Positions 1-7,620 of a stretch of DNA of 64,000 nucleotides are shown here, in pieces (positions within the stretch are counted from its first letter, which is position 1; each line of letters begins with the position of its first letter). The notes below the pieces were generated by a model. The model was not told where the DNA came from, searched no databases, and worked only from the letters and a program-made list of their open reading frames with translations. The position numbers and the translations under genes were made by a program. Origin of the DNA: JAEXNA01 sp037189585. Lineage in GTDB: Bacteria; Vulcanimicrobiota; Xenobia; Xenobiales; JADMJV01. The stretch lies in NCBI GenBank assembly GCA_037189585.1, contig JBBCJA010000004.1, positions 62,001-126,000 on the forward strand, given 5' to 3'.

Positions 1-1002
1 CGAAACGATGATCTTTTGGCTCGGGAACTGATCGCCGTCTCCGACGTCGACTCCAGCCGCACCACCTTGGCCGGCGCAGATTCCGACGTTATCTCCGCTC
101 AGGCCGACCTACAGACGGCCGAGGGGAATCTCTCCACCGCCCAGGTTCAGGTCCGAGCCGCTCAGACCGAGGTGGAGGCGGCGCGAATAAAAAGGGAAGC
201 GGCCCAGGAGCAATCCTTCTCGGCTCAAGCCAAGGTTAGCGGCTATCAAGCTCAGGTGACTCAGGCCCAAGCTAACTTAAAGACCGCCCAGATCAACCTG
301 GAGCGAACCACCATCACCTCTCCTATCGACGGGGTCGTTCTCGACATCGCCATCACCGCGGGTCAGACCGTGGCCGCGCAGCTACAAGCCCCCAACCTTT
401 TCACTCTGGCCGAGGATCTGAGCCAGATGCAAGTGGAGACTTCCGTGGATGAAGCCGACATCTCGAAGGTCAAAACCGAAGCTCGAGCGGTCTTCACCGT
501 GGACGCCTTTCCCGAGCGGACCTTCGACGGCCAGGTTACGGAAGTACGCCAGTCTCCCACCAACACCAACGGCGTGGTGACCTATCTTGTCATCGTGCGT
601 ACCGACAACCCCAGGGGCGAGCTCAAACCGGGAATGACGGCGACCGTCGAGATCATCGAGGATGAACGACGCGACGTCCTGATGGTGCCGGCCGAGGCGC
701 TGTCTTACCGTCCTTCAGGAGCCAAGAGTGTCGCCCAGACCACGCCGGGGCCCGAAGTAAAGACCGAGAAGCAACCGTCCAGAGTCTATATCCTGGAGAA
801 CGGGCGCCCTGTCGCTCACACCCTGACCACCGGGCTCAACGACGAGGTCAATATCGAGGTAAAGAAGAGCGACCTCAAGGTTGGCCAAAGGCTAATTCTT
901 GGAGTGGAAGAGCAAGAGAAGACAAAAGCGTCCTCAAGCGGCAATATAACTAGCGGTCGTTCCGGCGGCGGGCGCCCTCCAGGGCCTCCGGGGATGTTCT
1001 AA
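1..1002 (+). CDS. MacA/HlyD-type periplasmic adaptor of an ABC exporter (5' end cut off)
   Basis: The reading frame is open to the first base, so the gene starts upstream of the window and only about 333 residues are visible. The first 80 or so are Ala/Gln-rich heptads typical of the adaptor hairpin. A lipoyl half-motif follows (SPIDGVVLDI, then AGQTV) and then the beta-barrel region (VDEADISKV, FPERTFDGQV). A Gly/Pro/Ser-rich tail ends the protein. In this family the adaptor bridges the inner-membrane transporter to an outer-membrane channel. It is followed after 1 bp by an ABC ATPase and then an FtsX-like permease, so it is the first visible gene of a MacAB-like operon. Substrate unknown. 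The TTG at 16 is internal and is not the real start. Confidence 0.88.
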   Translation, partial: RNDDLLARELIAVSDVDSSRTTLAGADSDVISAQADLQTAEGNLSTAQVQVRAAQTEVEAARIKREAAQEQSFSAQAKVSGYQAQVTQAQANLKTAQINLERTTITSPIDGVVLDIAITAGQTVAAQLQAPNLFTLAEDLSQMQVETSVDEADISKVKTEARAVFTVDAFPERTFDGQVTEVRQSPTNTNGVVTYLVIVRTDNPRGELKPGMTATVEIIEDERRDVLMVPAEALSYRPSGAKSVAQTTPGPEVKTEKQPSRVYILENGRPVAHTLTTGLNDEVNIEVKKSDLKVGQRLILGVEEQEKTKASSSGNITSGRSGGGRPPGPPGMF

Positions 1003-1003
1003 C

Positions 1004-1729
1004 GTGGCTTTATTGGTGGTGGACAACCTGACTCGGACCTACGGTTCCGGTTCGGGCCAGGTGGTAGCCCTCGGAGGCGTCAGCTTCTCCGTTTCTCCCG
1101 GAGACTTTCTCGCCATCATGGGGCCGTCCGGCTCGGGCAAGTCCACCATGATGAATCAACTCGGCCTACTGGACCGCCCGACCTCGGGACGCTATTGGGT
1201 GGACGAGGTCGAGGTATCCAAGCTTTCCGACGACGAATTGGCGGAGCTTCGCAACCGCAAGCTAGGCTTTGTCTTTCAAGGGTTTCATCTTCTCCCACGC
1301 ACAACCGCGGTGGAGAACGTTGAATTGCCGCTTCTCTACCGAGGACTACCACGAAAAGAGCGTCGCGAACGCTGTAAGGAAGTGTTGGCCTCGGTCGGGC
1401 TGGGTCATCGCTTCGACCACTATCCTGCCCAAATGTCGGGAGGAGAACAGCAACGAGTGGCCATCGCACGAGCGCTGGTCACCGAGCCGTCGATTCTCTT
1501 AGCCGACGAGCCAACCGGAAACTTAGACACCCGGACCACTCTTGAGGTGATGCGCATTCTGCAGGAACTCAACGACTCTGGATTGACCCTGCTTATGGTT
1601 ACCCATGAGCCCGAAATCTCTCTTTACACCAAGCGCCTTATCTCGTTTCGTGACGGTAAGCTCCTACGCGATGAGCCTGTCCACGAACGGCGCCGTGCCT
1701 CCGACGACATCGCGGAGCTGCCTGCATGA
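1004..1729 (+). CDS. ABC transporter ATPase, MacB/LolD class
   Basis: 241-residue ATP-binding subunit starting at GTG. Walker A GPSGSGKST lies at residues 40-48, the signature MSGGEQQ at 144-150, Walker B ILLADEP at 164-170, and the switch His at 201. The D-loop NLD follows Walker B. This is a complete, apparently active nucleotide-binding domain of the MacB/LolD/FtsE group, which powers mechanotransmission rather than classical channel transport. It sits between the adaptor and the permease, and its stop overlaps the permease start by 4 bp (ATGA), which suggests translational coupling. In canonical MacB the ATPase and permease are fused; here they are separate genes. Confidence 0.93.
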   Translation: MALLVVDNLTRTYGSGSGQVVALGGVSFSVSPGDFLAIMGPSGSGKSTMMNQLGLLDRPTSGRYWVDEVEVSKLSDDELAELRNRKLGFVFQGFHLLPRTTAVENVELPLLYRGLPRKERRERCKEVLASVGLGHRFDHYPAQMSGGEQQRVAIARALVTEPSILLADEPTGNLDTRTTLEVMRILQELNDSGLTLLMVTHEPEISLYTKRLISFRDGKLLRDEPVHERRRASDDIAELPA

Positions 1730-2943
1730 ACCTCGCCGACACCCTGCTCTTAGCCTGGCGCTCCCTATCCCGAAATGGAATGAGGACGCTTTTGACCATG
1801 CTGGGCCTGATCATCGGAGTGGCCGCGGTGGTGGTGATGCTGGCCCTGGGTAACGGCGCCAAATCTCGGGTGCAGTCTAGTATCGCCAGCCTTGGCACCA
1901 ACACGATCACCGTGAGCGCCGGATCGACCAACTCTGGTGGAGTTCGAAGTGGAGCTTTTGGAAGCCAAACCCTGACCCCCTCCGATGCCCAAGCCTTGGC
2001 CGAAGAAGCCCGCTACCTTTCGGCCGTCTCGGCCTACACTCAGAATAACACTCAAGCCGTGGTGGGAAACAATAACTGGTCCACCAACGTCAACGGGGTA
2101 GACATCGACTTCTCCAAGATTCGAAATTGGAAAGTCACGAGAGGTCGCTTCATCACCGAACAAGAGGTGAAAACCTCGGCCAAGGTGGCCGTTCTGGGCC
2201 AGACCGTGGTGGAGAATCTCTTCCCTGACGGACAAGCCCTCGGTCAGACTATCCGCCTGGGGCAAGTTCCTGTGCGGGTCGTCGGAGTACTGGAGAGCAA
2301 GGGCGACTCTCAATTCGGGGGCGACCAAGACGACATCATCATTATCCCCTACACCACCGCTATGAAGCGTGTGTTTCGCTTGACCGGACTGCGCACCATC
2401 ATGGCCTCGGCGGTCGACGACAACTCGGTCGACGCCGCGGTGGAGGAGATCAACACCATCCTCACTCGACGCCACAAGATCTCCCAGGGAGAGGAAGCGG
2501 ACTTCAGCGTCAGGACCCAGGCCGAGTTCGCCGAGCGAGCGGCCGAGACCGCCTCCGTCTTCACCGCGCTTTTGGCCGGGATCGCCTCCGTCTCCCTGGT
2601 AGTCGGCGGTGTGGGTGTCATGAACATCATGCTGGTCTCGGTGACCGAGCGAATCAAGGAGATCGGGATTCGGCGCGCGGTGGGGGCTAGACGGTCCGAC
2701 ATTCGCCTCCAGTTTTTGGTCGAATCGATGCTTTTGTCGGTCCTGGGAGGAGCGATAGGAGTGGGACTGGCCGCCGCCATCGCCACGCTGGCGACCAGGG
2801 TCAGCGGTCTGCCGATGGCGCTACAGTCCTGGTCGATTATCCTAGCCTTCGGATTCTCCGCTGGCATCGGAATCTTCTTCGGCCTCTATCCCGCGGTAAA
2901 AGCCTCCCAGCTCGATCCGATTCAGGCCCTACGGTCCGACTAA
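1726..2943 (+). CDS. MacB-like FtsX-fold permease of an ABC exporter
   Basis: 405 residues. An N-terminal transmembrane helix (about residues 20-42, LLTMLGLIIGVAAVVVML) is followed by a periplasmic MacB-type domain of about 230 residues. Three C-terminal helices carry the FtsX signature (GGVGVMNIMLVSVTERIKEIGIR, around 290-312, shown here only as a pattern). The ATG overlaps the ATPase stop. Together with the two upstream genes it forms a tripartite export system; macrolide, peptide or lipoprotein substrates are all possible. The 3' end overlaps the convergent CoA-transferase gene by 15 bp, and no terminator was seen between them. Confidence 0.92.
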   Translation: MNLADTLLLAWRSLSRNGMRTLLTMLGLIIGVAAVVVMLALGNGAKSRVQSSIASLGTNTITVSAGSTNSGGVRSGAFGSQTLTPSDAQALAEEARYLSAVSAYTQNNTQAVVGNNNWSTNVNGVDIDFSKIRNWKVTRGRFITEQEVKTSAKVAVLGQTVVENLFPDGQALGQTIRLGQVPVRVVGVLESKGDSQFGGDQDDIIIIPYTTAMKRVFRLTGLRTIMASAVDDNSVDAAVEEINTILTRRHKISQGEEADFSVRTQAEFAERAAETASVFTALLAGIASVSLVVGGVGVMNIMLVSVTERIKEIGIRRAVGARRSDIRLQFLVESMLLSVLGGAIGVGLAAAIATLATRVSGLPMALQSWSIILAFGFSAGIGIFFGLYPAVKASQLDPIQALRSD

Positions 2944-4134
2944 CGCGATACCCTGGTCACCCAGTCTCTCGATCTCCGAATCGCTATAACCCGCCTCCTG
3001 GAGAAGTCCGCGAGTGTGTTGGCCGGGCGCGGCGGCGGCCGGCCGAGTCCTCTCCGTGGGGAATTCGGAATCCAGCAGTCCGGCCGGCTGAAAGACCTGG
3101 GTACCGTCCGACGTGACAACCCTCGTGGTCTGACCCGAGGCGATCACCGCCTCGCCCACCTCGAGCAGCGGAGTCAGGCAGGCGTCCAAGTCGGAGAAGA
3201 GCTCTACCCACTCGTCGCGCGGCTTCGTGGCGAAGATCTCTTCCAATACTCGAGTGGCCTCCTCGGCCCGCTCCCACCCCATAAAAAGATCGCTCGGCCA
3301 ATCCTCAATGGAAACTGGCCACACCCCTTCAGGGGCATGCCGCTCAAGACGCTCCAGGATACGTGATTGGTACTTGCCTTCCAGTGCCCCCACCGCGATC
3401 CAGCCACCGTCGGCGCAGCGATAGTTGCGATAAGCCGGGCTCTTGCCGGTCAGGGCACCTAGTTCGAACACCTCCTGACGGACCCCTAAAAGCGCGGCGG
3501 CTTCTAAAAGAACAGTGAAGACCGTGCAGCTTTGGGTCAAGGAGACCTCGAGACTTCTCCCCCTCCCTGTCTTTGCCCGCTCCACCAGGGCTGCCAGGAT
3601 GGCCACGGCAGCGCTCAATCCTCCCGCTATATCTCCCAACTGGACGCTGGGAACGATGGGCCGGCCTTGCTCGTCCTTGAGGCAACTGGCCAAACCCGAG
3701 AGGGCTAGAAAGTTAATGTCGTGACCGCCCTTCTGGCCCTGCTCGGACTTTTCCGAGTAGCCCCGCATCGCGCAACTGATCAGTCCAGGGTTCTTCAGAG
3801 AAAGCGTCTCGTGTCCTAATCTGCGAGCCTCCAGCCAGCCTGGTCGGGTCGAGGTCAGAAAGACATCCGCTTTTTCGGCCAGGCGAGCTACCACTTCAGC
3901 CCCCTCCGGGCGAGTCAGCTCCACCACCAAACTCTCCTTACTCCGGTTGAGAGTGGAAAACCCGACGTTCGCTCCATCGAGGTGGGGCTCTGGAAACCGG
4001 AGGATATCGGGGGCCGAGGGGCTTTCCACCTTGATCACTCGGGCTCCAAGGTCGGACAGCAGCATCGTGGTGTAAGGGCCCGGAACCAGTCGGGTCAGGT
4101 CGACGATGGTGATCCCATCGAGTGGACCACTCAT
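2929..4134 (-). CDS. CaiB/BaiF family acyl-CoA transferase
   Basis: 401 residues, the normal length for class III CoA-transferases and alpha-methylacyl-CoA racemases. The N-terminus (MSGPLDGITIVDLTRLVPGP) is typical, and the catalytic Asp is at residue 168 in LGDIAGG, matching Asp169 of formyl-CoA transferase. Members either move CoA between carboxylic acids or epimerise 2-methylacyl-CoA; the sequence alone does not tell which. The start codon overlaps the upstream gene stop by 4 bp (ATGA). The two acyl-CoA dehydrogenases and etfAB elsewhere in the window make a role in branched or short acyl-CoA metabolism plausible. Confidence 0.9.
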   Translation of the reverse strand: MSGPLDGITIVDLTRLVPGPYTTMLLSDLGARVIKVESPSAPDILRFPEPHLDGANVGFSTLNRSKESLVVELTRPEGAEVVARLAEKADVFLTSTRPGWLEARRLGHETLSLKNPGLISCAMRGYSEKSEQGQKGGHDINFLALSGLASCLKDEQGRPIVPSVQLGDIAGGLSAAVAILAALVERAKTGRGRSLEVSLTQSCTVFTVLLEAAALLGVRQEVFELGALTGKSPAYRNYRCADGGWIAVGALEGKYQSRILERLERHAPEGVWPVSIEDWPSDLFMGWERAEEATRVLEEIFATKPRDEWVELFSDLDACLTPLLEVGEAVIASGQTTRVVTSDGTQVFQPAGLLDSEFPTERTRPAAAAPGQHTRGLLQEAGYSDSEIERLGDQGIALVGP

Positions 4135-4892
4135 GGGTCGAAAGAATTGAGAGTGTCAGGGTCGGCGTTGGTCACCAGCACCAACGCGCTCGCCGTCAGT
4201 TCAGGGTGAGCCACGCTCTGAATCTCGATCCGAACCATCTTGCTTCCGATCTGTTCGGGGGGCGCTTTATAGGTGTAGTGATACTCGTCCACCGCCTTGA
4301 GCTCTCCGGGGCCTATCAGCTTCCAGTTCACACGTTCAGGCTGCATATCGGCGAATCCCACCTTGAGCGGAATCTCTCCCCCAGGACGCAGGACCACCGC
4401 GGGCGGGTCCAGGCCGATCTGCATATTGCGATTCCTCGTGTCGGTGGCCACGTCGACCTGGGCGAAGGCCGGAGGCGGAGAGGTCACTGATTCCACCGGC
4501 GGTTTGAAGGCCTCCCAGCCTCTCCAACCGCCGTACTCCACACTGACGAGGGGCGCCGGAAGCGCCAAGGGCCGCCCCTTATCGTCGCAGGCCGTGGCGA
4601 CCAGGGTGTAGACAGCCCTCGGGAGCCCCTTGAAGTCCAACCTCTCCGTACCTGCAGTCTTATTGAGAACCCATTCCCTGACCGGAACGTCATCCAGGCT
4701 CTGGCTATGGTGAAACACCTTAACCAGCAGATGCTGGCCAGCGATCGGGCGAAGATCGAAACGCAAATTCGCTCGCTGGCCCACGGCCAGTTGGGTGGAC
4801 CGAATCTTCTCGTTGAGATACACCGCCGGTGTGCGGGGCTGAGCGAGGGCGGCGCTAGCCAGTAGAAAAATAGATAGAAGAGCAAGCCTCAT
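4131..4892 (-). CDS. exported protein of unknown function
   Basis: About 253 residues from the ATG at 4892; a GTG at 4910 would add six residues and is less likely. The N-terminus is a clear Sec signal peptide (MRLALLSIFLLASAALAQ) with probable cleavage after ALA. The rest looks beta-rich, with Pro/Gly-rich turns (RANLRFDLRPIAGQ, VVLRPGGEIPLKVGF) that suggest two Ig-like or bacterial macroglobulin-like sandwich domains; that is a resemblance only. No catalytic motif was recognised. Translation is coupled to the CoA-transferase through a 4-bp overlap, although no functional link is obvious. Confidence 0.75.
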   Translation of the reverse strand: MRLALLSIFLLASAALAQPRTPAVYLNEKIRSTQLAVGQRANLRFDLRPIAGQHLLVKVFHHSQSLDDVPVREWVLNKTAGTERLDFKGLPRAVYTLVATACDDKGRPLALPAPLVSVEYGGWRGWEAFKPPVESVTSPPPAFAQVDVATDTRNRNMQIGLDPPAVVLRPGGEIPLKVGFADMQPERVNWKLIGPGELKAVDEYHYTYKAPPEQIGSKMVRIEIQSVAHPELTASALVLVTNADPDTLNSFDP

Positions 4893-5034
4893 CGGATGTC
4901 TAATTCCCACGCGAGCAAGAGGTTCCTGGCTCGGCCACGATAGCGGTGAGTGAAAGGAATCCCCTGATATTGGTGGTATCGGGTTTCAACGTGATAAGAG
5001 CGGGGGAATGGCCTTGCCTACAGGAGACGTTATG

Positions 5035-5985
5035 ATGAAAGTATACCTTGCCAAACCCCGTGGCTTTTGCGCTGGCGTGGATCGTGCCATCGATGTGGTG
5101 GAGATCGCCCTGGACATCTACGGACCACCCGTTTATGTTCGCCATGAAATCGTGCACAACGACCATGTGGTCAACGGTCTGCGCGAGAAGGGCGCGATCT
5201 TTCTCGACGACGTCTCGGAGATACCCGAGGGCGCTGTCACCATTTTCTCGGCTCATGGCGTCTCGCCCTCGGTTCGAACTCAAGCCTCGGGCCGCAACCT
5301 AAAGGTCATCGACGCAACCTGTCCCCTGGTCACGAAGGTGCACCTGGAAGCCATTAGATATGCTAAAAAGGGTTACAGCATCGTCTTGATCGGCCACCGC
5401 AATCACGTCGAGGTCGAGGGAACCATGGGCGAGGCTCCGGAATCCATGGTTTTGGTGGAATCTCCCGATGATGTCGGCAAGCTAGACATTCAAAGCGATA
5501 AGATCGTCTACCTGACTCAGACGACCCTTTCTATTGACGACACCAGGGCCGTGATCGATACCCTTCGAGCCAAGTACCCCCACATCGAGTCGCCGCCCAA
5601 GGACGATATCTGCTACGCCACCACCAATCGTCAGGCCGCGGTCAAGGAGATGACCGACAAGTGCGAGATGATCCTGGTCATCGGTTCCCCTACCTCCTCC
5701 AACTCGAATCGGCTGGTCGAGGTGGCTCAAAGCCGGGGCTGCCGCGCCTATCTGATCAATGACAGCGGACAGCTGCGGAGCGAGATGTTCGAAGGGATCA
5801 AGAGACTGGGTATCACCGCCGGAGCCAGCGCGCCGGAACACCTGGTTCAAGACGTCGTCCGCTGGCTGGAAAAAAATTTCTCCATCGAATTCTGTGACCT
5901 CGACGTGATCGAGGAAGACGTTCAGTTCACTCTTCCCCGTGAACTGAGCACTATGCGCGCCGAACTCGCCGCCAAGTCGTCTTGA
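5035..5985 (+). CDS. ispH: 4-hydroxy-3-methylbut-2-enyl diphosphate reductase
   Basis: 316 residues. IspH is the last enzyme of the MEP isoprenoid pathway, making IPP and DMAPP from HMBPP with a [4Fe-4S] cluster. The three cluster cysteines are C12 (GFCAGV), C96 (ATCPLV) and C193 (DICYATTN). The substrate residues corresponding to E. coli His41, His124 and Glu126 are present (EIVHN, HVEVEG). The ATG at 5035 is chosen because CAGGAG at 5021-5026 is 8 bases upstream and because MKVYLAKPRGFC aligns with the E. coli start; the adjacent ATG at 5032 is equally in frame. The stop overlaps the nth start. Confidence 0.97.
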   Translation: MKVYLAKPRGFCAGVDRAIDVVEIALDIYGPPVYVRHEIVHNDHVVNGLREKGAIFLDDVSEIPEGAVTIFSAHGVSPSVRTQASGRNLKVIDATCPLVTKVHLEAIRYAKKGYSIVLIGHRNHVEVEGTMGEAPESMVLVESPDDVGKLDIQSDKIVYLTQTTLSIDDTRAVIDTLRAKYPHIESPPKDDICYATTNRQAAVKEMTDKCEMILVIGSPTSSNSNRLVEVAQSRGCRAYLINDSGQLRSEMFEGIKRLGITAGASAPEHLVQDVVRWLEKNFSIEFCDLDVIEEDVQFTLPRELSTMRAELAAKSS

Positions 5986-6671
5986 CCAGAAAAGAGAAAG
6001 CCGAGCGCATTCTAGCCCAACTGGAGGTGCTCTACCCGGACCCTCCGATCCCGCTGGACCACCAGGACTCTTTCACACTTTTGCTGGCGGTGCTTCTGAG
6101 CGCCCAGACGACGGACAAAAAGGTCAACGAGGTGACTCCCGCCCTCTTTGCCCGGGCCGCGACGCCAGAGGCGATGGGCGAGGTTCCGGTGGAGGAGATT
6201 CGCGATATCATTCGTCAGATTGGCCTGGCTCCCACCAAAGCCGCCAATATCTCCAAATTGTCCAAGATGCTGGTGGAGAAATTCGGTGGCGAGGTGCCGC
6301 GCGATATCGAAGAGCTCGAGAGCTTACCCGGAGTCGGTCACAAAACGGCCTCGGTGGTGGTTGCTCAAGCTTTCGGTATCCCGGCCTTTCCCGTCGACAC
6401 CCACATCCACCGGTTAGCCGAGCGCTGGGGGCTGTCCAGCGGTAAGAACGTGGCCCAGACCGAGAAAGACCTCAAGGCGGTCTTTCCCAAATCGACCTGG
6501 TCCAAAGTGCATCTGCAGATCATCTACTTCGGACGAGAGCACTGTCCCGCGCTCTACCATAATCTCGATGACTGCCCCATCTGCTCCTGGGCCTCGTCTA
6601 AAAAGCAGCGCGGAGCCGAGGTCAAGCGCAACGCCGAAATCCGCAAGCGCCCAGCTAAAGTCAAAGTCTAA
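5982..6671 (+). CDS. nth: endonuclease III (DNA glycosylase/AP lyase)
   Basis: 229 residues, TTG start overlapping the ispH stop (TTGA). The helix-hairpin-helix LPGVGHKTA carries catalytic Lys121, and VDTHIHR carries Asp139, equivalent to E. coli Lys120 and Asp138. It removes oxidised pyrimidines from DNA and cleaves the abasic strand. The C-terminal iron-sulfur loop is unusual: cysteines occur only at 188, 198 and 201 (C-x9-C-x2-C). The classic loop has four cysteines (C-x6-C-x2-C-x5-C), so the cluster is either differently ligated or absent. A basic tail of about 25 residues follows. Confidence 0.95.
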   Translation: MTRKEKAERILAQLEVLYPDPPIPLDHQDSFTLLLAVLLSAQTTDKKVNEVTPALFARAATPEAMGEVPVEEIRDIIRQIGLAPTKAANISKLSKMLVEKFGGEVPRDIEELESLPGVGHKTASVVVAQAFGIPAFPVDTHIHRLAERWGLSSGKNVAQTEKDLKAVFPKSTWSKVHLQIIYFGREHCPALYHNLDDCPICSWASSKKQRGAEVKRNAEIRKRPAKVKV

Positions 6672-6877
6672 CGCACTCCGCATAGGTTTTTGTAGAATTT
6701 GGGTCGCGAGGCGCCGCTATGGCAAGGACCATTGCAAGCGCAGCGTTACGGCTTCCGTAGCGCCTAATGTTGACATATTTAAGCGAGATGGGACGAAGCC
6801 ATAGTGGATGGAGTCCGGTAGGAACGCCTTCGGCTTTCGCGGGCCAAAACTGAAAAACCCTATGCGGAGTACGTTAG
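6668..6877. repeat. 210-bp element bounded by imperfect inverted repeats
   Basis: The left arm at 6668-6691 reads CTAACGCACTCCGCATAGG followed by TTTTT. The right arm at 6853-6877 is its reverse complement with one substitution and one extra base. The complementarity continues weakly inward (TTTGGGTCGCGAG against TTTTGGCCCGCGAAAG; CTATGGC near both ends). The element begins at the nth stop codon and ends 36 bp before vapB. It encodes no convincing protein. It looks like a miniature inverted-repeat or fold-back element; a large transcript hairpin is the alternative. No clear target-site duplication was seen. Confidence 0.6.
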
Positions 6878-6901
6878 CTATCCCTCTCTCACAAATGTAG
6901 C

Positions 6902-6907
6902 TATAAT
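6902..6907 (+). promoter_or_regulatory. -10 box of the vapBC promoter
   Basis: A perfect TATAAT ends 6 bases before the vapB ATG at 6914. With usual spacing, transcription would begin at or next to the A of ATG, which predicts a leaderless mRNA. No Shine-Dalgarno sequence fits in the gap, and no convincing -35 box lies at the expected position. Confidence 0.55.
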
Positions 6908-6913
6908 AGCCCC

Positions 6914-7219
6914 ATGAAGAGAGTTGGTGTTCGAGAGCTCAAAGACAATCTGAGCGCTTACCTGCGCACCGTGGCGACTGGCCAGGTCGTCATTGTGACT
7001 GATCGTGGCCGGGTCGTCGCGGAGCTTCGACCGCCTACGCCGCCAAGCAACGGATTCGAGGATTTTCCACCACTCTATTGGGAGAAAGTGGCGCGCGGGG
7101 AAATCAGACGAGCCAGAGAAGCGAACTCACCAAGCTTTTACGATGATTTACCTCATGGTTCTAACCATCCCGCCGGGACCAGCCAGCGCCTCATAGACTT
7201 GGATCGTGAAGAACCTTGA
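6914..7219 (+). CDS. Phd/YefM-family antitoxin
   Basis: 101 residues. The N-terminus (MKRVGVRELKDNLSAYLRTV) followed by GQVVIVTDRGRVVAEL is the Phd/YefM DNA-binding fold seen in many antitoxins, including those paired with PIN toxins. The C-terminal half is polar and probably disordered, as expected for the toxin-neutralising segment. The stop overlaps the toxin start by 4 bp. The pair probably autoregulates through the promoter just upstream. A TATAAT box so close to the ATG suggests a leaderless transcript. Confidence 0.88.
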   Translation: MKRVGVRELKDNLSAYLRTVATGQVVIVTDRGRVVAELRPPTPPSNGFEDFPPLYWEKVARGEIRRAREANSPSFYDDLPHGSNHPAGTSQRLIDLDREEP

Positions 7220-7596
7220 GCGCCTACCTCGAAACGAGCGCGGTTTTGAGTTGGATACTCGAGGAAGCGGAAGGACAGGCCGTCCAGGACTCTATCAGAC
7301 AAACCGGACACCTCGCGACCTCAGAGCTCACGCTTGCGGAGTGCTGGCGGGCCCTACGGCGCTTGAATGAACCTACGATCGCCATTCAGCGACTGCTCGC
7401 TTTCCAGTCACGATGGGATCTGGTCCCCATTCACTTCAGACTCTTAACCCAAGTCGGGCAATCCTTCCCAATAGAGCCAGTGAGAACTCTGGATGCGATC
7501 GATCTGCGCCTGGCTATCCCCGAGCTCCAAGTCGTCTCCCTCGACCGGCGCGTTCGAGACAACGCTCTAGCCTTAGGGCTCCCCGTTCTTCCCTAA
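7216..7596 (+). CDS. PIN-domain toxin (VapC-like ribonuclease)
   Basis: 126 residues, TTG start overlapping the antitoxin stop. The PIN motifs are present: the first acidic site in YLETSAVLSW (Glu where many VapCs have Asp, a variant known in one subfamily), Glu in LTLAECWRAL, Asp in RTLDAIDLRLA, and the closing SLDRRVRDNALALG. VapC toxins are Mg-dependent RNases that cut tRNA or rRNA and are held inactive by the partner antitoxin. The last bases, including the stop codon, lie in a 15-bp tandem duplication. Confidence 0.88.
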   Translation: MSAYLETSAVLSWILEEAEGQAVQDSIRQTGHLATSELTLAECWRALRRLNEPTIAIQRLLAFQSRWDLVPIHFRLLTQVGQSFPIEPVRTLDAIDLRLAIPELQVVSLDRRVRDNALALGLPVLP

Positions 7597-7612
7597 GCCG
7601 TTCTTCCCTAAG
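7583..7612. repeat. perfect 15-bp tandem duplication over the vapC stop
   Basis: CCGTTCTTCCCTAAG occurs twice back to back, at 7583-7597 and 7598-7612. The first copy contains the vapC stop codon and the second falls in the gap before obgE. It looks like a recent slippage duplication that left the protein unchanged. Confidence 0.85.
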
Positions 7613-7620
7613 GCTTGGGG

